Assembly (NCBI GenBank): GCA_030641105.1
Contig: DAOWHZ010000004.1
Coordinates: 1-13,249, forward strand
Source: a bacterium
GTDB lineage: Bacteria; Patescibacteria; ABY1; BM507; VMTK01
Direction: 5' to 3'
DNA: 13,249 nucleotides
Every line of letters begins with the position of its first letter. The stretch's first letter is position 1. The notes beneath the pieces were generated by a model. That model saw nothing but the letters and a program-made list of their open reading frames with translations, was not told the DNA's origin and did no database searches. Shown here piece by piece: positions 1 through 6,700 of this stretch. Position numbers and translations under genes: made by a program.

Positions 1-59
1 AAAATTTTAATAATATTTTTCTTGTTTCTAATTTTTACCATTTCCCGAGAATAGAAGCT
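1..59. other. AT-rich leader at the window edge
   Basis: This short AT-rich stretch precedes the first gene. I see no convincing -35/-10 pair: TTGTTT at 22-27 has no matching -10 element 16-18 nt downstream. There is no terminator hairpin. A weak purine run (GAGA, 47-50) lies about 9 nt before the first ATG and is the nearest thing to a Shine-Dalgarno site in the window. Whether transcription starts here or continues from an upstream gene cannot be told. Confidence 0.3.
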
Positions 60-263
60 ATGGCAAAAAAAGATGATGAATTTCGGCGGTTATTAAAAAA
101 CGGGCGACTATTATTTCAATCTGCCGAGGAAATTTTATTAAAACGCAAATCAAAGGGGAGCAAAGTTGTTATGTCGGGATATGGCAGCAAGGCCATGCAG
201 GAAAGAATCGCAATGGAGCAGAAAGGAATCAAAGACATAAAAGAAGGAAAATATAGATTTTAA
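60..263 (+). CDS. small basic protein of unknown function (67 aa)
   Basis: A 67-residue, charged, mostly hydrophilic protein that I do not recognise. It is rich in Lys, Arg and Glu, has no cysteine, no signal peptide and no membrane segment. Residues 5-30 look helical and amphipathic (EFRRLLKNGRLLFQSAEEIL). A glycine/serine turn (SGYGSK, about 39-44) separates this from a second helical, basic half ending in GKYRF. The start ATG at 60 has a weak purine run upstream. It ends 10 nt before the acetyltransferase gene on the same strand, so it is probably co-transcribed with the cluster, although it could also be the last gene of an upstream unit. The natural amino-acid make-up and the tight spacing make it a plausible real gene; no function can be given. 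Confidence 0.55.
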   Translation: MAKKDDEFRRLLKNGRLLFQSAEEILLKRKSKGSKVVMSGYGSKAMQERIAMEQKGIKDIKEGKYRF

Positions 264-273
264 TTTATAGAAT

Positions 274-879
274 ATGAACATAAAAAATAAGTTAAACAGA
301 AATATTAAAGTAAAAGGTGTTGATTTAATTAATTTTGTTAATCTTGATGAAAAGGATTTAAAAATGATTTTGGAATGGAGAAACGATATAAGGGTCAGAA
401 AATGGATGTTTGATAATGAAATAATTTCTTTAAATGATCATTTGAATTTTATTGAATCTTTAAAAAATAAAAGCGATAGAGCCCAATTTTTAATAAAGAA
501 AAAAGAAAAAAAATTAGGCACGGTTAATATATATAATATAAATTTAAAAAATAAAAGATGTGTTGGCGGATATTATTGCAATCCTTCTTTAATAAATACA
601 GGAGTGGGAATATTGCTGGCATATTTAGTGCTTGTATTATCATTTGATGTTTTGAAATTGCACATTTCAAGAGGAACTATTATAGAAGGAAATCAAAATT
701 CATTAAAATTAAATAAGCTTTTTGGCTATAAGACAGAAGGAGTTTATTATGATTATATGTATGATAGCAATGAAAATAAGTTTAAAAATGTTGTTATAGT
801 AAGCGCTTTTGATAAAGATTGGCCGGCCAAGAAGAAAGAAATAGAAGATAATTTATTAAAAAATTTGCTTCGTGAATGA
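274..879 (+). CDS. GNAT-family N-acetyltransferase, PseH-like
   Basis: A 201-residue GNAT-fold acetyltransferase. The N-terminal part has the pattern typical of PseH-like enzymes: a WRN motif (W35-R36-N37), then KWMF (43-46), and a DHLNFIESL helix. The middle carries beta strands with LGTVNIYNI, and the acetyl-CoA-binding half ends with the GNQNSLKLNKLFGYKTEG pattern common to the RimJ/PseH group. PseH acetylates the 4-amino group of the UDP-4-amino-4,6-dideoxy-altrosamine intermediate using acetyl-CoA in the cytoplasm. Co-occurrence with a pseudaminic acid synthase at 8008 supports that role, but other amino-sugar substrates are possible. The canonical GNAT Q/RxxGxG/A loop is degenerate here (NTGVGILLAY), so assignment rests on the flanking motifs. 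The stop is TGA, the only one in the cluster. The gene is noticeably more AT-rich than those further right. Confidence 0.75.
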   Translation: MNIKNKLNRNIKVKGVDLINFVNLDEKDLKMILEWRNDIRVRKWMFDNEIISLNDHLNFIESLKNKSDRAQFLIKKKEKKLGTVNIYNINLKNKRCVGGYYCNPSLINTGVGILLAYLVLVLSFDVLKLHISRGTIIEGNQNSLKLNKLFGYKTEGVYYDYMYDSNENKFKNVVIVSAFDKDWPAKKKEIEDNLLKNLLRE

Positions 880-889
880 TTAATGGCTT

Positions 890-1255
890 ATGAAAACAAA
901 TATTAACAAGATAAAAATCGGAGTTGATTTAGTAGAAGTAGGTAGGTTTAAAGATGTTGAAGGCAAAAAAAAATTTTTAGAAAATATTTTTACTCCGAGA
1001 GAATTAATGGATTGCAGAAATAAAAATAATTTTCATGAGAGTTTAGCTGCTCGTTTCGCCGCTAAAGAAGCAGTTAGAAAAAGCATTGCAGAAAATATAA
1101 ATTTTAATGAGATAGAAATAATTAACGAAAAAAACGGAGATCCGTCAGTAGTTTTTTTAAATAAAAAAATAAAAAAGAAATACAGATCATTAATTAGCAT
1201 TACCCACACAAAACAATTTGCTCAAGCGTTTTGCTTGACCTTTGTAATTACATAG
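890..1255 (+). CDS. acpS: holo-[acyl-carrier-protein] synthase (4'-phosphopantetheinyl transferase)
   Basis: A 121-residue AcpS-type phosphopantetheinyl transferase, of normal length for the family. It moves the phosphopantetheine arm of coenzyme A onto a serine of an acyl carrier protein. The family signature is complete: IGVDLVEVGRF near the N-terminus with the Mg-binding Asp13, FTPRELMDC at 34-42, and RFAAKEAVRKSI with Glu60 and Lys64, followed by the C-terminal ISITHTKQFAQA strand. The ATG at 890 is chosen because the ATG at 883 runs into a stop after seven codons. It starts 10 nt after the acetyltransferase gene and ends 5 nt before the radical SAM gene. The likely partner is the acyl carrier protein two genes downstream (Ser48), which makes this a dedicated activator, although it could also serve other carrier proteins of the cell. 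Confidence 0.92.
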   Translation: MKTNINKIKIGVDLVEVGRFKDVEGKKKFLENIFTPRELMDCRNKNNFHESLAARFAAKEAVRKSIAENINFNEIEIINEKNGDPSVVFLNKKIKKKYRSLISITHTKQFAQAFCLTFVIT

Positions 1256-1260
1256 TTTTT

Positions 1261-2730
1261 ATGCCGCATAAAAATAAGCTTCTCTTGATAGATTTGTCTA
1301 ATTATGAAAATTTGAGCGAGAAAAAAATTAGATCAATAAACCTTTTCAATTTTCCTGTCGGCTTAATGTCGTTGGCGACATTTTTGAAAAAAAATAAAGC
1401 CCCTCTGGATACTGATATTGTTAATTACGGTATAGATTATGAAAATGATGAAGAATTAATAAAGATAATAAAACAGCGTTTACCTAATTTTGTCGGCATT
1501 CGCGCGTTGTCTACCAATGAAAAAGTTTTAGTTTATATAGTTGATAAAATTAAAAAATTATTTCCTAATATTTTTATAATTATAGGTGGGCCTTACGTTT
1601 CCAATATTAATGATGAAAATTTAAAGAAAATTTCTGCTGATGTTTTTGTAATAGGCGAAGGCGAGGAAACCACCTTGGAATTATTCGGAAAGCTGGTTAA
1701 AAATCAAGATTACAGCAGCATAGAAGGTATTGCCTTTAGAAAAGAGGGCAGGAGCGTTATTAATAGAAGCAGAGAGTTTATTCAGGATTTTAATAAAGTG
1801 CCTTTCCCTGATTATGACTTAATTAATTTTTCAGAGTATTTTTTAAAAGCCAATTGGGGATATACTGCCAGTCGATATGCGCTGATTGAATCCAGCAGAG
1901 GATGTCCTTATAACTGCATTTATTGCCATAAAAATTTTGGCAGAGTGACCCGCCTGCGAAGCGCTGAAGTAATTTTTAATGAAATAAAAAGGCTGAATAA
2001 ACAGTATGGCATGACAGATTTCTTTTTTGTTGATGATATTTTTAATATAAATTACCAGAGAGCCAGCGATATATTTGATAATATTATAAATTCAGAATTA
2101 AATGTGCGTTTGCATTTTCCAAACGGTCTTAGGGGAGATATATTAGATAAGAGTTTAATTGATAAGATGATTAAGGCAGGCACAATTTCTGCGGCGTTAG
2201 CAGTAGAAACACCGTCTCCCAGACTCCAGAAATATATAAACAAAAATGTTAATTTGCCCAAACTGGAGGAGAACATTGATTATATGTGCGATAAGGGAGT
2301 TATGGTTAGGTTGTTTTTTATGTATGGGTTTCCCACAGAGACAAAAGAAGAAGTTGAATACACTTTGTCGTATATGAAGAAATTCAAAAAATGCGTCCTA
2401 CCTTATCTTTTTGCGGCTAAATATTACAAAAATACTAAAATGTATTCACTGGCTGTTGAGGAGGGATTTTCAAAAAAAGAACTGGAAGAGTCCCAAGAGG
2501 GATTGTATAATGAAATTCAATTTTGTGAAACGCCTTTACTGCCAAGAAGTTTTTTAAGGGCGGCGCATTATAAATGGATAAAAGAAATAATATTAAATCA
2601 AGAAAGAATGCTTAATGCTATTGCTATACAAAGAAAATACCACACAGAAAAGGAAATAGAATTTTTCTACTCCTCGTTTTTCGGCAAAAAAATAGAAAAT
2701 ATTGATAAGTTAATTGATTTGTGCAATTAA
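1261..2730 (+). CDS. B12-binding-domain radical SAM protein
   Basis: A 489-residue enzyme with the layout of the cobalamin-binding radical SAM group (BchE/HpnJ/P-methylase-like). Residues 1-150 form a Rossmann-like B12-binding domain (NFPVGLMSLATFLKK, IIIGGPYVSN, VFVIGEGEETTLEL). No DxHxxG motif is visible, as is common in this group, so cobalamin would bind base-off or not at all. The linker PFPDYDL (181-187) is typical. The radical SAM core carries the 4Fe-4S motif CxxxCxxC at C215, C219 and C222 within SSRGCPYNCIYC, then FFVDD and MYGFPTET. The reaction is unknown: methylation of an unactivated carbon or a rearrangement are the usual possibilities. An in-frame TTG at 1231 would overlap acpS by 25 nt; ATG 1261 is preferred because it sits after stop-TTTTT, the pattern of its neighbours. 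Its place between AcpS and ACP suggests an acyl or sugar substrate in the same pathway. Confidence 0.87.
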   Translation: MPHKNKLLLIDLSNYENLSEKKIRSINLFNFPVGLMSLATFLKKNKAPLDTDIVNYGIDYENDEELIKIIKQRLPNFVGIRALSTNEKVLVYIVDKIKKLFPNIFIIIGGPYVSNINDENLKKISADVFVIGEGEETTLELFGKLVKNQDYSSIEGIAFRKEGRSVINRSREFIQDFNKVPFPDYDLINFSEYFLKANWGYTASRYALIESSRGCPYNCIYCHKNFGRVTRLRSAEVIFNEIKRLNKQYGMTDFFFVDDIFNINYQRASDIFDNIINSELNVRLHFPNGLRGDILDKSLIDKMIKAGTISAALAVETPSPRLQKYINKNVNLPKLEENIDYMCDKGVMVRLFFMYGFPTETKEEVEYTLSYMKKFKKCVLPYLFAAKYYKNTKMYSLAVEEGFSKKELEESQEGLYNEIQFCETPLLPRSFLRAAHYKWIKEIILNQERMLNAIAIQRKYHTEKEIEFFYSSFFGKKIENIDKLIDLCN

Positions 2731-2736
2731 TTTTAA

Positions 2737-3012
2737 ATGATAAATAATATAAATAATAAATTTATGAGCGATCAAAATAGAGAAAAAATAAAAGAGATAT
2801 TTTTAAAAATATTTAAAGGTGTAAATAATGAAGATTTTGATTTTAATAAAGACAGATCAGAATTTGAAGATTGGGATTCTTTGGCGCACATGCAGTTAGT
2901 TTCTGAAGCGGAAGATATTTTTAAGATAAATTTAGAGATTGATGAAGTGGTGGAGATTAATAAGCCGGAAGATTTGGCCGCGTTAATTAATAAAAAACAA
3001 AATGCCCAATAA
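2737..3012 (+). CDS. acyl carrier protein
   Basis: A small acidic carrier protein, 91 residues from this start. The phosphopantetheine attachment site is clear: WDSLAHMQLV, with Ser48 in the DSL motif at the start of helix II. Helix I (REKIKEIFLKIF) and the acidic helix III region (INLEIDEVVEINKPEDLAALI) follow the usual ACP pattern. A second ATG at 2764 would give an 82-residue protein starting MSDQNREKIK, which is closer to a typical ACP; the extra nine residues are encoded by a tandem ATAAATAAT repeat. I keep the first ATG because its 6-nt gap to the previous stop fits the operon, but either start is possible. The 3' end overlaps the ligase start by 11 nt, implying coupled translation. It is probably charged by the downstream ligase after priming by the AcpS at 890. 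Confidence 0.9.
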   Translation: MINNINNKFMSDQNREKIKEIFLKIFKGVNNEDFDFNKDRSEFEDWDSLAHMQLVSEAEDIFKINLEIDEVVEINKPEDLAALINKKQNAQ

Positions 3013-4498
3013 TTTAAATTCATTTAAAATTATTACTGATTTTTTGGATAATTCCGCAAAAGTTTTTCCGAACAAAGCTGGATTGATATTTGGAGACAAA
3101 GAATACTCTTACAGCCAGATTAAAGAGCGGGCTGACAACCTTTCTTGGCTGCTACGAAATAACACGAAAAAAGGCGATGTCATCGCTTTGTTGTCATCTA
3201 ATATCCCAGAAATGATTTTTAGTTATTTCGGCATTTTAAAAAGCGGCTGTATTGTATTATTGCTTTCAGCTAATATTTCAGATGAGAATTTAGTTTTTCA
3301 AATAAAAAAAACAAAGCCTAAGCTTATTTTTTCACATAAAAAATATAAATCAAAGCTTGAGCGGACAAAAGTTCTTGAAAAAATTAATTATTTTGACATC
3401 AAAAAAATGCCGTTATCCGAAAAGGCCACTGCCAGCATAGATACTGGTGAAAATGACGTTGCCGTTATTATTTTTACATCCGGCACGACTGCTGAGCCAA
3501 AGGGAGCTGTATTGCGGCACAGAAATGTTGTGAGCGCTGTAAAAAATATTACGGAATTTTTAAAATGGAAATCCAGCGATATTGATGTGAATATTTTAAC
3601 TCTTTCCCATTCTTTTGGGCTTGGCAATATCCTTTGTATTTTCGCGGCTGGAGGAACGGTTGTATTATTTCCAGATTCAATTAATTTAAGAAAAATCATT
3701 AATGCAATTATTGAAAAAAAGGCGACGACTTTCGCGGCTGTGCCGGCGACATTGCGTTTGATTTTAAATAATTACCTAGATGATTTTAAAAAGTGCGATA
3801 AATATTTGCGTTTTGTGCAAACCAACACTTCCCCTTTGAATCCAAAAATGATTAAAGAGATTGTTGCCGCGCTGCCCAGTACTGATTTTAATTATTATTA
3901 CGGACTAACAGAAGCGTCGCGCTCTGCTTTTATCGCGTTAAACAAAAATTTAGACAAAATTAAAAGCGCTGGAAAAATTTCTCCGAATGTAGAATTAAAA
4001 ATTGTTAATGGACAAGGAGAGAACGCATCTGCTGGCGAAGTAGGGGAAATATGCATTAAAGGCAGGCATGTAATTCAGGAGTATTGGCAAAATCCGGAAG
4101 CAAATAAAAAAATAAAAAATAGCTGGTTGCATACAAATGACGCTGGTTATTTAGATAAAGACGGTTATTTATATTTTCAAGGCAGAAATGATGATATTAT
4201 TAATGTGTCAGGAGAGAAAGTGTCTCCTGAAGAAATCGAAAATATAGCAAGTGCTATGCCTGGCATAATTGATGCGGTGGCTGTAGCAATGCCTGATAAA
4301 TTATTAGGAGAAGCAGTAAAAGTATTTGTAAAAGTTGAAAATAAAGATTTTAATACAGATAAAGTTATTCAGGAGTGCAGGAAAAAGCTAGAGATTTACA
4401 AAATTCCCAAAGAAGTAGAAATTGTCAAAGAAATACCCCGCACTGAAAATGGAAAATTGCGCCGCCCTGCATTAAAAGATAATTATAAAAATAATTAA
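3002..4498 (+). CDS. AMP-forming acyl ligase (acyl-CoA/acyl-ACP synthetase)
   Basis: A 498-residue adenylate-forming enzyme of the ANL superfamily, full length. It activates a carboxylic acid with ATP to an acyl-AMP and passes it to a thiol. Motifs in order: the phosphate loop FTSGTTAEPKG (T159-G168), the YYYGLTEAS motif (Y300-E304), GEICIKGRHV, the ribose-binding Asp380 in HTNDAGYLDKDGY, the hinge QGRNDDIINVSGEKVSPEEIE, and the C-terminal catalytic Lys485 in RTENGKLRR. The start overlaps the ACP gene by 11 nt, so the nearby ACP is the most likely thiol acceptor rather than free CoA, as in DltA/DltC-type pairs; this is inference. The substrate acid cannot be read from the sequence. It is followed 14 nt later by the alcohol dehydrogenase gene. 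Confidence 0.92.
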   Translation: MPNNLNSFKIITDFLDNSAKVFPNKAGLIFGDKEYSYSQIKERADNLSWLLRNNTKKGDVIALLSSNIPEMIFSYFGILKSGCIVLLLSANISDENLVFQIKKTKPKLIFSHKKYKSKLERTKVLEKINYFDIKKMPLSEKATASIDTGENDVAVIIFTSGTTAEPKGAVLRHRNVVSAVKNITEFLKWKSSDIDVNILTLSHSFGLGNILCIFAAGGTVVLFPDSINLRKIINAIIEKKATTFAAVPATLRLILNNYLDDFKKCDKYLRFVQTNTSPLNPKMIKEIVAALPSTDFNYYYGLTEASRSAFIALNKNLDKIKSAGKISPNVELKIVNGQGENASAGEVGEICIKGRHVIQEYWQNPEANKKIKNSWLHTNDAGYLDKDGYLYFQGRNDDIINVSGEKVSPEEIENIASAMPGIIDAVAVAMPDKLLGEAVKVFVKVENKDFNTDKVIQECRKKLEIYKIPKEVEIVKEIPRTENGKLRRPALKDNYKNN

Positions 4499-4512
4499 TT
4501 TATATACAATAT

Positions 4513-5562
4513 ATGGACAATAAAATTTTAGCTTTTTTGCCGAAAATATATTTCCCCAACGCTGTTTTTTGCGGGGACAAAAGCCTGCTTTATTTAAAGA
4601 CTATTCAGAATGTTAAAAAATTAGTTGTTGTTTCCGGCAGTTTTAAAAAGCTTAACAGTGAGCTATTAAACGATTTATTCGGAGAAAAAATTGAATATTT
4701 TATTCAAGATGGAGAACCAACTTTTAATGATTTTAATAAACTAAAGGAAGCTTGCGCGAAAAACAGCTTTGATTATTTAATAGCCATGGGAGGAGGATCG
4801 GTTATTGATTTAGTAAAGTTGGTTAAACAGGAATTAGGGGTAAAAATGGCGGCTGTACCCACTACTATTGGTTCTGGCGCTGAAGTGAGCCAGCACGCGC
4901 TTTTGCTTGACAACGGAAGAAAAAAAATCAAATCTTCGCCTCAACTATTGCCCGAGACAGTATTAATTAATCCCGCTTGCCTTAAATCATTAAGCAGAGA
5001 GCAAATTGTTATCGGTTCCATAGATGCTTTAGCGCATGGTCTGGAGAGTTTGGCTTCTAAAATTTCCAACAGTTTTTCCGACCATTTTGCGTTAAAAGCA
5101 ATAGAAAGCATTTATTATAATTTAGATAAATTGGCAAGCGGCGAAGAAGAAGATGAGATTATAGTTGAATTGCAGACTGCCGCGATTTTAGCCGGGCTGG
5201 CCCAAAGCAGTGCGGCTACCGGTTTGGTTCATTCGTTTGCCCATTATTTTGGCGCAAAAAACAAAATTAATCATGCAAAAGCAGTAGCTATTTTTTTAGT
5301 GGATGTTTTGGAATTAAATTTTGAGCATACAGACAAATATCAAAAGCTAAATCGCTTAAAAGATTTGTCCAGCAATAATTTTATAGATAAAATTAAAAAA
5401 TTATTTGATCGGCTGGATATAAGGCAGGAAAAAATTAATTTACAAAACGAATTAGAAGAAACGGCAGAGCTGATAAAGAAAGATATTTGTACATTGACCA
5501 ATCCTTATTTTCCCGCAGTTGAAGATATTATAAAAATTATAAAAAAACATATCAATGAATAA
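4513..5562 (+). CDS. iron-containing alcohol dehydrogenase family protein
   Basis: A 349-residue protein of the group III metal-dependent alcohol dehydrogenase/dehydroquinate-synthase-like fold, slightly shorter than FucO-type enzymes (about 380). The NAD(P)-binding N-terminal half has the glycine-rich AMGGGSVIDLVKL motif (about 92-104) and AVPTTIGSGAEVS. All four metal ligands of the family can be placed: Asp171 and His175 in SIDALAHG, His244 in HSFAHYFG, and His254 in INHAKAV. It would interconvert an aldehyde and an alcohol with NAD(P)H. Standing directly before the LuxE and LuxC genes, it could reduce the aldehyde they make, or act on a sugar aldehyde. Its 3' end overlaps the luxE-like gene by 8 nt, implying translational coupling. 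Glycerol-1-phosphate dehydrogenase-like relatives share the fold, so the substrate is open. Confidence 0.88.
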   Translation: MDNKILAFLPKIYFPNAVFCGDKSLLYLKTIQNVKKLVVVSGSFKKLNSELLNDLFGEKIEYFIQDGEPTFNDFNKLKEACAKNSFDYLIAMGGGSVIDLVKLVKQELGVKMAAVPTTIGSGAEVSQHALLLDNGRKKIKSSPQLLPETVLINPACLKSLSREQIVIGSIDALAHGLESLASKISNSFSDHFALKAIESIYYNLDKLASGEEEDEIIVELQTAAILAGLAQSSAATGLVHSFAHYFGAKNKINHAKAVAIFLVDVLELNFEHTDKYQKLNRLKDLSSNNFIDKIKKLFDRLDIRQEKINLQNELEETAELIKKDICTLTNPYFPAVEDIIKIIKKHINE

Positions 5563-6652
5563 TTTAACAGATATAATAAAAAAAAATCCTTTTACCTTGA
5601 TCCAGAAAGAGAAAGAGAAAATTTTTTTGCCACATATGCGTGAATCATCGCGATGGCATTATAAAAATTGTCCGGAATTTAAAAAAATATGCGATAATAA
5701 AAAATTTAATGTTTTCAGCGATTTTAAATTATCTGATTTGCCTTATTTGCCGGCTTCAATTTTTAAAAAGATAGATTTGGCTTCAGTGCCGAAAGATCAA
5801 ATTGTTAAAACGCTTTATTCCAGCTCAACTTCGGGAGAGCCGAGCAAAATAATGATTGATCAAATTACAGCCAATAACCAATCAGCCGCGCTTAATAAAA
5901 TAATGCAGGATTTTTTAGGTAGGGAGCGTAGATGTTTTATTGTTTTTGACTCTGAAGAGACAATAAAAAGCGCTGGCGGAGAATTATCTTCGCGCGGCGC
6001 TGCTATTAGAGGCATGCTTCCTTTGGCGAAAAAGATATTTTTTGTTTTAGATAAGGATTTGAATTTAGATATCAAGAAATTAAAATTAGCTTTATCCGGC
6101 ATCAGCAACGATGATAAAATATGCTATTTCGGCTTTACTTGGCTGATTTACAATATTTATTTAAGCAACAAAGACAATAAAGAGATTTTAAATATTTTTA
6201 AAGAAAAAATCAACAAAAATAATGTTGTCTTGCATATCGGCGGCTGGAAAAAACTTAAAGACATAGCTGTATCAAAAGAAAATTTTAATAACAAAATAGG
6301 GGATGCGCTGGGTACGCTTAAAAGCAGAGTGGTTGATTTTTACGGCATGACAGAACAGCTTGGCACGGTTTATCCTGACTGCAAATATGGCTACAAGCAT
6401 CTGCCTTTTTATTCAGAAATTATTATAAGAGACATTAATACATTAAAGCCGGTTAGCACGGGAGAAATGGGCTTTATCCAGCTTTTAAGCCCGTTGCCGC
6501 ACAGCTATCCAGGAATTTCCGTTTTATCAGATGATTTAGGCAGGGTAGTTGGAGTTGATGATTGCAAGTGCGGGCGAAAAGGAAAATATTTCGTTTTTGA
6601 AAAAAGATCAGAAACAGCAGAAGTGAAAGGCTGCGGCGATACATTAAAATAA
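5555..6652 (+). CDS. LuxE-family acyl-protein synthetase
   Basis: A 365-residue member of the LuxE/PaaK-like branch of adenylate-forming enzymes, close to the usual 365-380. In the known Lux system LuxE activates a fatty acid with ATP and transfers it, through its own cysteine, to LuxC. Visible motifs are the phosphate loop YSSSTSGEPSK (88-98), VDFYGMTEQ (261-268, with Glu267), a CKCGRKGKYF segment near the C-terminus, and a terminal VKGCGDT where Cys360 matches the position of the acyl-accepting cysteine near the end of Vibrio LuxE (about 364). It overlaps the dehydrogenase gene by 8 nt and precedes the luxC-like gene by 48 nt. No luciferase or LuxD gene is present, so the role is not light production. 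LuxE/LuxC homologues are also known in surface polysaccharide clusters. Confidence 0.88.
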   Translation: MNNLTDIIKKNPFTLIQKEKEKIFLPHMRESSRWHYKNCPEFKKICDNKKFNVFSDFKLSDLPYLPASIFKKIDLASVPKDQIVKTLYSSSTSGEPSKIMIDQITANNQSAALNKIMQDFLGRERRCFIVFDSEETIKSAGGELSSRGAAIRGMLPLAKKIFFVLDKDLNLDIKKLKLALSGISNDDKICYFGFTWLIYNIYLSNKDNKEILNIFKEKINKNNVVLHIGGWKKLKDIAVSKENFNNKIGDALGTLKSRVVDFYGMTEQLGTVYPDCKYGYKHLPFYSEIIIRDINTLKPVSTGEMGFIQLLSPLPHSYPGISVLSDDLGRVVGVDDCKCGRKGKYFVFEKRSETAEVKGCGDTLK

Positions 6653-6666
6653 TGAAATTGCCGCCA

Positions 6667-6694
6667 TTGACATTCGGTGGTAGCGCTTTATAAT
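6667..6694 (+). promoter_or_regulatory. consensus sigma70-type promoter before the luxC-like gene
   Basis: TTGACA at 6667-6672 and TATAAT at 6689-6694 are separated by 16 bp, so both hexamers match the consensus in every position. They fall within the 48-nt gap between the LuxE and LuxC genes. The ATG at 6701 begins 7 nt after the -10 box, which is where transcription would normally start, so the transcript would be leaderless or nearly so. There is no TG extension of the -10 box. An imperfect dyad (6660-6666 with 6678-6684) surrounds the -35 box. Confidence 0.72.
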
Positions 6695-6700
6695 AAATAA

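Noticed and set aside
877..879. TGA recoded as glycine (SR1/Gracilibacteria code)
   Set aside because: Reading through adds only a few residues and then hits TAA; the acetyltransferase is already complete, and no in-frame TGA was needed in any other gene.
1231..1260. TTG start extending the radical SAM protein by ten residues
   Set aside because: It would overlap acpS by 25 nt and add residues with no family pattern; ATG 1261 follows the stop by 5 nt like its neighbours.
2052..2276. Open frame on the - strand inside the radical SAM gene
   Set aside because: It is fully inside a gene with strong motifs, and its protein has no recognisable pattern. The same reasoning rules out - strand frames at 2772-3023, 3388-3699, 5860-6108, 8228-8425, 8586-8846, 12571-12831 and 12785-12970.
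4505..4510. TACAAT as a -10 box before the dehydrogenase gene
   Set aside because: There is no -35-like hexamer at the right distance (ATTATA at 4482), and it ends only 2 nt before the ATG.
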